Source: Pseudomonas syringae pv. cilantro (GTDB taxonomy: Bacteria; Pseudomonadota; Gammaproteobacteria; Pseudomonadales; Pseudomonadaceae). From it: a stretch of DNA of 42,238 nt. Shown in pieces: positions 33,098-42,238 of this stretch. A program made the position numbers and the translations under genes. Where the stretch lies: NCBI RefSeq assembly GCF_001293775.1, contig NZ_LGLN01000086.1, positions 1-42,238 on the forward strand, written 5' to 3'. The notes beneath the pieces were generated by a model. The model saw only the letters and a program-made list of their open reading frames with translations. It made no database searches and had not been told where the DNA came from. Every line of letters begins with the position of its first letter. Position 1 is the first letter of the stretch.

Positions 33098-34132
33098 TCA
33101 GGCAACCTCCACCGGGGTGATGTTCAGGCGGGTCAGCGCCTGAATCACGGCGTCCGGCTCAAGCAGACGCATGCAGTTGTAATGGCCGAAACGGCAGGTG
33201 CGCTCAAAGCACGGGCTGCATTCAAGCCCGAGGCGGACCACTTCGACTTCATCGGCCAACGGCGGCGTGAAGCCCGGCGAGGTCGAGCCATACACCGCCA
33301 CCAGTGGCCGGTTGAGCGCCGCCGCGACGTGCATCAGGCCGGAATCGTTGGACACCACCGCGTCGGCGCAGGACAGCAGGTCAATGGCTTCGGCGAGCGA
33401 GGTTTCGCCACTGAGGTTGACGGACTCTTCGCGCAGGCCGGGAATCAATTCCTGACGAATGCTTTCGCCAACCGGATGATCCTTCTTCGAACCGAACAGC
33501 CAGACCTGCCAGCCTTCGCGAATGCTGGCTTCAGCCACTTGCGCGTAATGCTCGGCCGGCCAGCGCTTGGACTCGCCAAACTCGGCACCGGGGCACAGCG
33601 CCAGTACCGGACGGTCGAGGGTCAGGCCGAACTTGCTCAAGGCAGCGTCGCGTGTCGCGGGGTCGATGCGCAGATCGGGCCTGGGATAGGGGCGCGGCAA
33701 TTCAGCGCCCTTGTCGAAGGCCAGCGCCATGAAGCGCTCGATCATCAGCGGGTAGCGCTGTTTGTCGAGGGTGCGCACGTCGTTGAGCAAGCCATAACGG
33801 AATTCGCCGCGCCAGCCGGTGCGTTTCGGGATACCGGCAAAAAACGGCACCAGCGCCGATTTCAGCGAGTTGGGCAACAAGATGGCCTGATCGTACTGGC
33901 CAGCCAGCGACTTGCCGATCCGGCGGCGGGTCGCCAGTTCGAGCGCCCCATGGCCGAGCGGAAAGCTGAGCGCTGCGCGCACCTCGGGCATGCGCTCCAG
34001 GATCGGACGACTCCATTCAGGGGCCAGCACGTCGATTTCGCACTCGGGATGACGCTGCTTCAGGCACTGGAACAGCGTTTGCGCCATCACCATGTCACCG
34101 ACCCAGCTAGGCCCAACGATCAGAATTTTCAT
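33098..34132 (-). CDS. waaF: LPS heptosyltransferase II WaaF
   Basis: WaaF adds the second heptose to the inner core (GT9). The 344-aa protein begins MKILIVGPSWVGDMVMAQTL, the family hallmark, and carries RTGWRGEFRYGLLNDVR, CPGAEFGESKRWP and SNDSGLMHVAAALNRPLVA in the donor domain. It is the first gene of the seven-gene unit waaF, waaC, waaG, waaP, wapP, wapQ, tandem kinase. The 129-bp space upstream separates it from glnE and contains an inverted repeat at 34162-34212 and a TATAAA-like -10 on the minus strand. P. aeruginosa has ilvE between waaF and glnE, as I recall; here it is absent. Confidence 0.97.
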   Translation of the reverse strand: MKILIVGPSWVGDMVMAQTLFQCLKQRHPECEIDVLAPEWSRPILERMPEVRAALSFPLGHGALELATRRRIGKSLAGQYDQAILLPNSLKSALVPFFAGIPKRTGWRGEFRYGLLNDVRTLDKQRYPLMIERFMALAFDKGAELPRPYPRPDLRIDPATRDAALSKFGLTLDRPVLALCPGAEFGESKRWPAEHYAQVAEASIREGWQVWLFGSKKDHPVGESIRQELIPGLREESVNLSGETSLAEAIDLLSCADAVVSNDSGLMHVAAALNRPLVAVYGSTSPGFTPPLADEVEVVRLGLECSPCFERTCRFGHYNCMRLLEPDAVIQALTRLNITPVEVA

Positions 34133-34161
34133 GTTCCATCCAAAAACGACCAGAAACGATC

Positions 34162-34212
34162 AGGGAGGCCGATCAGACTGCGTGACATTCCCACACAATC
34201 TGTCGCCTCCCT
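34162..34212 (-). promoter_or_regulatory. Inverted repeat between glnE and waaF
   Basis: AGGGAGGC (34162-34169) pairs perfectly with GCCTCCCT (34205-34212), and an inner CAGA/TCTG pair (34174-34177 with 34199-34202) extends the stem. On the minus strand it lies just after the glnE stop and 30 nt before the waaF ATG, followed by scattered Ts. It may be a weak glnE terminator, a waaF leader element or a protein-binding site. Confidence 0.4.
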
Positions 34213-34261
34213 GTCATAGCTTTATAGAACGTTGCACTGACACAGAGCGTTGCCTCGAGGC

Positions 34262-37219
34262 TCAGCTCAACCCCATCTGCGTCCAGATCCGCATCACTTC
34301 ACGCCGCTGGGTGTGAAACTGATCGCCGCTGACCACTCCGGCCTGCTTCTGCAGAGCCTGACGGTGTGCCGCCGAACGATAGGCCTTGTAGGCCTCGCGC
34401 AACAGGCTGGCATCCGCATCGTGCAACAGCCCCGCATCCTCCAGCCCTTCAAGAATCCGGATGTTGTCGGTGTATTGCAGCAGCGCGGGATGCTCTCTCG
34501 ACCACGCCAAGGCGGCGTATTGCACCATAAATTCGATATCGACGATACCTCCGGCATCCTGCTTGAGGTCGAACGGCATCGACGCCTCGAAGGCATTGAC
34601 CGCCCTGCCCGCCGCTGTCGCCCGGGTGCCAAGGTTATCGCGCATCTTGGCGCGCATCTCGCTGACTTCGGCACGTAATGTGTCCAGATCGCGCTCGCGG
34701 CCCAATACCGCAGCGCGGACTTTCTCGAATTCACGACCGACATCCGGGCTGCCGGTCAGTACCCGGGCGCGCACCAGCGCCTGATGCTCCCAGGTCCAGG
34801 CTTCATTGGACTGATAGCGCGCAAACGCGCCGAGCGAGCTGACCAGCAGCCCGGAAGCGCCGGAGGGTCGCAGGCGCATGTCGACGTCATATAACTGACC
34901 GGAGTTGGTCTGGGTGGTCAGCAAATGAATCACTCGCTGCCCGAGCCGGGTGAAAAACTGCGCACTGTCGATGGGCCTGGCACCGTCGGTTTCGGCCTGC
35001 AGATCACCGTCATGAATGAACACCAGGTCCAGGTCGGAACCATGCCCCAGTTCGATGCCGCCAACCTTGCCGTAACCGACAATCACGAAGCCCGGATCGC
35101 ACAGTGTTCCGTCCGGGCGCAACGGCGTGCCATGACGCGCCACGCTGTAGCGCCAGGCCAGCGCCAGCACCTGATCCAGAATCGCTTCGGCCAGCCAGGT
35201 CAGGTAATCACTGACTTTCATCAACGGCAGGCTGCCGGAAATTTCCGAAGCCGCCACCCGCAGGCTGTGAGCCAGTTTGAAATGCCGCAGGGCTTCCATT
35301 TGCTGCTCGAGGTCGTCCTCGGGAATACGGATCAGCCGCTCACGCAGCTCAGCGGCCAGTTCCGGAGCCATGGGCGGGCTGAACAGACGACCTTCGTTGA
35401 GCAGCTCATCGAGCAACAGCGGGAAGCGCGCGATCTGCTCCGCGATCCACGGGCTCGCCGCGCACAGGGTCAGCAATTGCCGCAATGCATCGGGGTTTTC
35501 GGTCAGCAGCACCAGATACGCCGAGCGCCGCGCGACCGCTTCGACCAGTGGCAGCACGCGCTCAAGGACCAGATCGGGCTTTTCATGCTCTACCGCCTGC
35601 GCCAGCAACCTTGGGATAAACGCGTCCAGACGCTCACGACTGAGGCGCTGCATCGAGCGCAGACTCGGGCTGCTGCGCAGACTGGCCAGGCCTTTGAGCG
35701 CTTTGTCGGCATTGACGAAACCGGCCTGCTGCAACTGACGGCCAGCGGCCTGTTCGTTCTGCGACTCTTCCCACAGCGGCAACCACTCGCCGCCGACCAC
35801 CACTTCGCTGTCGTCCTCTTGCTCGTCGTCAGGATCAGAGTCCGGGTCGGCAATGACCTGACGGAAATGCCAGGACACCCGGCCGCGCCAATACATCAGC
35901 CGCTCGTGGAAGCTGGCCCAGTTGCCAAAACCCATGATCAACGCGATACGCGCCTGATCCTGCTCATTGTCGGGCAGCATTTGGGTCTGACGGTCGGCGA
36001 TGGCCTGGATCGCATGCTCGGTGTAACGCAGGAATTCATAGCCTTCACGCAGCTCCTCGGTCACCGCCGTGGGCAGATAGCCCTGCCCTTCGAGCGTCTT
36101 GAGCACTTTGAACAGCGGACGCTGTTGCAGGCTCAGGTCACGGCCGCCGTGGATCAACTGGAAGGCCTGGGCGATGAATTCCACTTCGCGGATGCCTCCG
36201 GCACCCAGCTTGATGTTTTCCGCCATGCCCTTGCGCTTCACTTCCTGTTGAATCAGCTGCTTCATGGTGCGCAGCGCTTCGATGGCCGAGAAGTCCAGAT
36301 AACGGCGGTAGACGAACGGGCGCAGCATTTCCAGCAATTCGGCACCCGCCGCCTGATCGCCACCGACCACCCGTGCTTTGATCATCGCGTAGCGTTCCCA
36401 GTCGCGGCCCTGATCCTGGTAATACTGCTCCAGCGCATTGAAGCTGAGCACCAGCGCCCCGGATGAACCGTAGGGCCGCAAGCGCATGTCGACGCGGAAC
36501 ACAAAACCATCGACGGTCACCGGGTCCAGCGCCTTGATCAGCCGCTGGCCCAGACGAATGAAAAACTCCTGATTATCCAGCGCACGCTTGGTGCCTTGCG
36601 TCTCGCCACCCTCCGGGTAGGCGAAGATCAGGTCGATGTCCGACGACAGGTTCAATTCGACCGCGCCGAGCTTGCCCATGCCGAGGATAACCATGTGCTG
36701 CGGCGACCCGGAATGACGCCCGGTCGGCGTGCCGAATTGTTGGCAATGGCGCAGATAAAGCCACTGATAGGCGAGATCGATCGACGCATCAGCCATTTCC
36801 GAGAGATCACGGCAGGTTTCGATCAGGTCGGCCTGACGCGTCAGGTCGCGCCAGATAATCCGGACTTGCTGGCGTGTGCGCTGTCGACGTAGATTACGCC
36901 CCAACTCGTCGTCGCTGACTGTGTTGTGCAATGCTTCGGCAATTTGCCCACGCAGCTCACCGGCAGAGAAGCTACGCTCCAGCTCGCCCGCTTCGGCCAG
37001 TTGCAGCAGCATCTGCGGGTCACGGCAGACGTGTTCGGCGACAAAATCGCTGGCGGCGCAGACCCGGTCGAATGCCTTGCGCCGCGCGTCGGGCCAGGCC
37101 TCGAACGATGCCAGCGCTTCGTCCGACACGTCGGCCAGTGCAGTCCGGAAGGATTGCCGGGCGCGAGTGATCAATGGCAGCAGAATGGCCGGAAATTCGG
37201 CCAGTGAAGGTAGGCTCAT
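34262..37219 (-). CDS. glnE: Bifunctional glutamine synthetase adenylyltransferase / adenylyl-removing enzyme
   Basis: GlnE adenylylates and deadenylylates glutamine synthetase under control of PII and glutamine, so it sets nitrogen assimilation. The 985-aa length is that of the full two-domain enzyme. The N-terminal (removase) nucleotidyltransferase core is at residues 180-200 (GMGKLGAVELNLSSDIDLIF). The C-terminal (transferase) core lies around 712-735 (YGKVGGIELGHGSDLDLVF). Both keep the GSD-x-D metal-binding pattern. FRVDMRLRPYGSSGALV and its second copy DMRLRPSGASGLLVSS are also visible. The ATG at 37219 begins MSLPSLAEF. A candidate minus-strand promoter is at 37330-37357. Confidence 0.97.
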   Translation of the reverse strand: MSLPSLAEFPAILLPLITRARQSFRTALADVSDEALASFEAWPDARRKAFDRVCAASDFVAEHVCRDPQMLLQLAEAGELERSFSAGELRGQIAEALHNTVSDDELGRNLRRQRTRQQVRIIWRDLTRQADLIETCRDLSEMADASIDLAYQWLYLRHCQQFGTPTGRHSGSPQHMVILGMGKLGAVELNLSSDIDLIFAYPEGGETQGTKRALDNQEFFIRLGQRLIKALDPVTVDGFVFRVDMRLRPYGSSGALVLSFNALEQYYQDQGRDWERYAMIKARVVGGDQAAGAELLEMLRPFVYRRYLDFSAIEALRTMKQLIQQEVKRKGMAENIKLGAGGIREVEFIAQAFQLIHGGRDLSLQQRPLFKVLKTLEGQGYLPTAVTEELREGYEFLRYTEHAIQAIADRQTQMLPDNEQDQARIALIMGFGNWASFHERLMYWRGRVSWHFRQVIADPDSDPDDEQEDDSEVVVGGEWLPLWEESQNEQAAGRQLQQAGFVNADKALKGLASLRSSPSLRSMQRLSRERLDAFIPRLLAQAVEHEKPDLVLERVLPLVEAVARRSAYLVLLTENPDALRQLLTLCAASPWIAEQIARFPLLLDELLNEGRLFSPPMAPELAAELRERLIRIPEDDLEQQMEALRHFKLAHSLRVAASEISGSLPLMKVSDYLTWLAEAILDQVLALAWRYSVARHGTPLRPDGTLCDPGFVIVGYGKVGGIELGHGSDLDLVFIHDGDLQAETDGARPIDSAQFFTRLGQRVIHLLTTQTNSGQLYDVDMRLRPSGASGLLVSSLGAFARYQSNEAWTWEHQALVRARVLTGSPDVGREFEKVRAAVLGRERDLDTLRAEVSEMRAKMRDNLGTRATAAGRAVNAFEASMPFDLKQDAGGIVDIEFMVQYAALAWSREHPALLQYTDNIRILEGLEDAGLLHDADASLLREAYKAYRSAAHRQALQKQAGVVSGDQFHTQRREVMRIWTQMGLS

Positions 37220-37329
37220 GATCTATCCTTGATCGGCGTGCAAACGGCCGCTCGTCGTGAATGCGAGACGCGTCTGCCAGCACCGCTTGTCGAACAAAGG
37301 TTATAAATTGCTGGAAAAATCAAATTAGA

Positions 37330-37357
37330 AGCATAAAAATTCGCTTTTTACCTGCAA
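37330..37357 (-). promoter_or_regulatory. Candidate sigma70 promoter for glnE
   Basis: On the minus strand TTGCAG (37357-37352) and TATGCT (37335-37330) are 16 bp apart, about 110 nt upstream of the glnE ATG. Both hexamers match the consensus at four positions. Confidence 0.35.
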
Positions 37358-37426
37358 GATATTCAATAGCGGTTAACAGTAACGTTTTAAGTTACAACAC
37401 GACAGGAGCGTTTAAGACGCTTCTCT

Positions 37427-37491
37427 GTAGTTTTACTACTGGGTCAGTTATCCGGAGGGCTGAAATCGTCGTCGATTTGTAGTAAAACTAC
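37427..37491. promoter_or_regulatory. Paired palindromic operator-like sites upstream of aceE
   Basis: GTAGTTTTACTAC (37427-37439) and GTAGTAAAACTAC (37479-37491) are exact reverse complements. Each is also a near-palindrome of the form TAGT-N3-ACTA. Centres are 52 bp apart, close to five helical turns, so a regulator could bind both on the same face. The spacing style fits GntR/FadR-family operators, the family that includes pyruvate-dehydrogenase regulator PdhR. As RNA the two could also form a 13-bp stem. The rest of the 384-bp region (37220-37603) is AT-rich, with a GTAAC/GTTAC repeat near 37379; no gene is visible. Confidence 0.55.
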
Positions 37492-37603
37492 ACGCCGCCG
37501 GATCCCACCTACCGGTAATCCAAGAATTTATGTCGTCTGCCCACAAGGCCAGTCGCAAACTCAGGCAACCGATTCTGGAAGCCTTTCCGCCCTGGAGCAA
37601 GCC

Positions 37604-40249
<2,646 letters not shown>

Positions 40250-40290
40250 GAGTCTGCTTCAAGAGCGCTGATCAGAGCGTAAACAGCCGA

Positions 40291-40324
40291 GGATGCGGAA
40301 TTTACTCAGCGTAAATGAGCATCC
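40291..40324 (+). promoter_or_regulatory. Intercistronic hairpin between aceE and aceF
   Basis: GGATGC (40291-40296) pairs with GCATCC (40319-40324), and ATTTAC (40300-40305) with GTAAAT (40311-40316), around loop TCAGC. The two 6-bp helices are separated by small internal bulges. No T-run follows, so it is not a plain terminator; an mRNA-processing or stability role is possible. Confidence 0.45.
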
Positions 40325-40391
40325 AACGCTGTTTCGTTGTAACTGAACCAGCGTATTCGTGAGTGAACAGGTTCTCCTAAGGAGAGACATA

Positions 40392-42041
40392 GTGAGTGAG
40401 TTAATTCGCGTACCCGACATCGGCAACGGTGAAGGTGAAGTCATTGAATTGATGGTCAAGGTTGGCGATCGTATCGAAGCCGACCAGAGTGTTCTGACCC
40501 TTGAGTCGGACAAGGCGAGCATGGAAATCCCGGCTCCCAAGGCTGGCGTCATCAAGGCCATGAAGGTCAAGCTGGGCGACCGCCTGAAAGAAGGCGACGA
40601 GCTGTTCGAGCTGGAAGTGGAAGGCGAAGCCGCTGCCGCGCCCGCTCCTGCTGCCGAACCGGCCGCAGCAGCTGCTCCTGCCGCTGCTGAAAAGCCTGCC
40701 GAAGCCGCTCCGGCTCCTGCAGCCGAGCCCGCTCCGGCGGCTGCCGCGACCGTTCAGGACATTCATGTTCCGGACATCGGTTCGTCGGGCAAGGCCAAGA
40801 TCATCGAACTGATGGTCAAGGTCGGCGATTCCATTCAGGCTGATCAGTCGCTGATCACGCTGGAGTCCGACAAGGCCAGCATGGAGATCCCGTCTCCGGC
40901 CGCAGGCGTTGTGGAAAGCATCGAAGTCAAACTGGATCAGGAAGTCGGCACCGGCGACCTGATTTTGAAGCTGAAAGTCGAAGGCGCTGCGCCTGCTGCT
41001 GCCCCGGCTCCAGCCACCAGCGCACCGGCGGCCGCACCGGCCAAGGCTGAAGCGGCTGCTCCGGCCGCTGCTCCTGCGCCGAAAGCCGACGCTGCACCGG
41101 CTCCGGCCGCACCGGCCAAAGACGGCGCCAAGGTTCATGCAGGCCCGGCGGTTCGTCAGCTGGCCCGCGAATTCGGCGTCGAGCTGAGCGCGGTCAGCGC
41201 CACAGGCCCGCACGGTCGAGTGCTGAAAGAAGACGTTCAGGTTTACGTCAAAGCCATGATGCAGAAGGCCAAAGAAGCTCCAGCTGGCGGCGCAAGCGGC
41301 GGCTCTGGCATCCCGCCGATCCCGGAAGTCGACTTCAGCCGTTTCGGTGAAATCGAAGAAGTGCCGATGACTCGCCTGATGCAACTGGGCGCCTCGGGTC
41401 TGCACCGCAGTTGGCTGAACATTCCGCACGTCACGCAATTCGACCAGGCTGATATCACTGACCTGGAAGCTTTCCGTGTCGCGCAGAAAGGTGCTGCCGA
41501 GAAAGCTGGCGTCAAGCTGACCGTGCTGCCGCTGCTGCTCAAATCCTGCGCACATCTGCTCAAGGAACTGCCGGACTTCAATGCATCGCTGGCACCCAGC
41601 GGCAAGGCCGTGATCCGCAAGAAGTATGTGCACATCGGTTTTGCCGTGGACACCCCGGACGGTCTGCTGGTCCCGGTCATCCGCGACGTCGATCAGAAGA
41701 GCCTGTTGCAACTGGCAGCCGAAGCCGCCGCACTGGCTGAAAAAGCGCGTAACAAGAAGCTGACCGCAAACGACATGCAGGGCGCGTGCTTCACCATCTC
41801 CAGCCTCGGCCACATTGGCGGCACCGGCTTCACGCCGATCGTCAACGCGCCGGAAGTGGCGATCCTCGGTGTTTCCAAGGCAACCATCCAGCCCGTCTGG
41901 GACGGCAAAGCCTTCCAGCCGAAACTGATGCTGCCCCTGTCGCTGTCCTACGATCACCGCGTGATCAACGGCGCAGCCGCTGCCCGCTTCACCAAGCGCT
42001 TGAGCGAATTGCTCGCGGACATCCGCACAATCCTGCTGTAA
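40392..42041 (+). CDS. aceF: Dihydrolipoyllysine acetyltransferase (pyruvate dehydrogenase E2)
   Basis: AceF is the core of the pyruvate dehydrogenase complex and transfers acetyl from lipoyl to CoA. The start is GTG at 40392 (MSELIRVPDIGNG), with AAGGAG 8 nt upstream; an earlier in-frame GTG at 40359 lacks support. The 549-aa protein has two lipoyl domains (lipoyl-lysines Lys41 and Lys161 in ESDKASMEIP), each followed by an Ala/Pro-rich flexible linker. Next is the E1/E3-binding domain (AGPAVRQLAREFGVELSAV) and the catalytic domain ending DHRVINGAAAARF (His522, Asn526). Asn where E. coli has Asp is the known Azotobacter/Pseudomonas form. Two lipoyl domains rather than E. coli's three is normal for Pseudomonas. 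Confidence 0.98.
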   Translation: MSELIRVPDIGNGEGEVIELMVKVGDRIEADQSVLTLESDKASMEIPAPKAGVIKAMKVKLGDRLKEGDELFELEVEGEAAAAPAPAAEPAAAAAPAAAEKPAEAAPAPAAEPAPAAAATVQDIHVPDIGSSGKAKIIELMVKVGDSIQADQSLITLESDKASMEIPSPAAGVVESIEVKLDQEVGTGDLILKLKVEGAAPAAAPAPATSAPAAAPAKAEAAAPAAAPAPKADAAPAPAAPAKDGAKVHAGPAVRQLAREFGVELSAVSATGPHGRVLKEDVQVYVKAMMQKAKEAPAGGASGGSGIPPIPEVDFSRFGEIEEVPMTRLMQLGASGLHRSWLNIPHVTQFDQADITDLEAFRVAQKGAAEKAGVKLTVLPLLLKSCAHLLKELPDFNASLAPSGKAVIRKKYVHIGFAVDTPDGLLVPVIRDVDQKSLLQLAAEAAALAEKARNKKLTANDMQGACFTISSLGHIGGTGFTPIVNAPEVAILGVSKATIQPVWDGKAFQPKLMLPLSLSYDHRVINGAAAARFTKRLSELLADIRTILL

Positions 42042-42045
42042 GCCA

Positions 42046-42073
42046 GCCAGGCCCGCCACACGGCGGGCCTGGC
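42046..42073 (+). terminator. Strong GC hairpin after aceF
   Basis: GCCAGGCCCGCC and GGCGGGCCTGGC pair perfectly over 12 bp around loop ACAC, starting 4 nt after the aceF stop. Only CAATACCCC follows, with no T-run, so it more likely blocks exonucleases or weakly terminates than acting as a classic terminator. Confidence 0.6.
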
Positions 42074-42109
42074 AATACCCCTTTGCGAGCTGCCACGCTC
42101 GAACCTCAA

Positions 42110-42135
42110 CCCCGCCCTCCAGCGGGGATTTTTTT
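42110..42135 (+). terminator. Intrinsic terminator of the aceEF operon
   Basis: CCCCGC (42110-42115) pairs with GCGGGG (42122-42127) around loop CCTCCA, followed by A and a run of seven Ts (42129-42135). This is a standard rho-independent terminator 69 nt after the aceF stop. Confidence 0.88.
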
Positions 42136-42182
42136 GTCTGGACCTGTCGTTGCATCAAGTCCTCTTTTGATTCTGGCCGAAG

Positions 42183-42210
42183 GCCGTGGGAGCGAACTTG
42201 TTCGCGAAAG
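42183..42210. repeat. REP-type palindromic element
   Basis: CCGTGGGAGCGAACTTGTTC continues to GCGAAAG, a typical P. syringae-group REP (GTGGGAGCGAACTTGTTCGCGA) with palindrome CGAACttGTTCG. It follows the aceEF terminator and resembles the element at 32-54. Nothing else is recognisable to the end of the window. Confidence 0.8.
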
Positions 42211-42238
42211 GGTCGTTCTGCTCGCCGAAAATGCATCG

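Noticed and set aside
34925..36466. 513-aa plus-strand frame opposite glnE
   Set aside because: Antisense shadow; glnE has both nucleotidyltransferase cores intact on the other strand.
37427..37491. CRISPR-like or phage attachment repeat upstream of aceE
   Set aside because: There are only two short inverted copies, not an array, and no integrase or cas gene is present; an operator pair fits better.
40401..42236. 611-aa minus-strand open frame opposite aceF, rich in Gly, Ser and Arg
   Set aside because: The low-complexity run mirrors the Ala/Pro linkers of aceF. It would also run through the aceEF terminator.

Overview
This is a chromosomal segment of a Pseudomonas, most likely of the P. 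syringae group. The evidence is the gene order (thiC, tolC, waaA, emrE, hldE, msbA, then a heptose-kinase LPS cluster, glnE, aceE, aceF), the GTGGGAGCG-type REP elements at both ends, and protein sequences that follow the Pseudomonas pattern throughout. The assignment rests on recalled synteny and motif reading, not on a database search.

Layout. 1-2260 holds thiC on the minus strand behind a textbook TPP riboswitch. 2428-5732 holds a TolC-family outer-membrane factor (+), the Kdo transferase waaA (-) and an EmrE-type SMR pump (+). 5781-8761 is a three-gene plus-strand unit: an FAD oxidoreductase, an aldo/keto reductase and an uncharacterised protein with a degenerate Nudix-like box. 8830-14448 is a minus-strand unit read as msbA, mig-14, dnpA, hldE (lipid A-core flippase, antimicrobial-peptide resistance protein, PIG-L deacetylase, heptose activation). 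14661-20691 carries LPS-decoration genes: two Kdo-transferase/KpsC-like GT-B proteins, a small kinase-like protein, a GT2 glycosyltransferase and a NodU/CmcH-type carbamoyltransferase. 20993-27139 is a single 2048-codon plus-strand gene for a giant toxin/effector-like protein. 27149-34132 is the compact minus-strand core-LPS operon waaF-waaC-waaG-waaP-wapP-wapQ-tandem kinase, whose genes overlap by 1-4 nt or are separated by 2 nt. 34262-37219 is glnE (-). 37604-42041 is aceE-aceF (+), followed by a hairpin, an intrinsic terminator and a REP.

How the genes work together. Most of the window builds, phosphorylates, carbamoylates and exports LPS core. HldE makes ADP-heptose, WaaC/WaaF add the two heptoses, WaaG adds the next sugar, WaaP/WapP/WapQ phosphorylate the heptoses, WaaA adds Kdo and MsbA flips the product. 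TolC, EmrE and Mig-14 add export and antimicrobial-resistance functions. ThiC (thiamine pyrimidine synthesis) and AceE/AceF (a TPP-dependent complex) are metabolic neighbours.

The least ordinary object is the 2048-aa protein embedded in the LPS locus. It has an N-terminal run of five L-x-P-x-x units, a DUF6543/dermonecrotic-toxin-like body, a hydrophobic segment, and a C-terminal tandem duplication of a ChaN/TIKI/EreA-like domain. The second copy keeps GESH and GNSH motifs; in the first these are replaced by SEAP and DQKL. No convincing hrp box, chaperone or immunity gene was found next to it.
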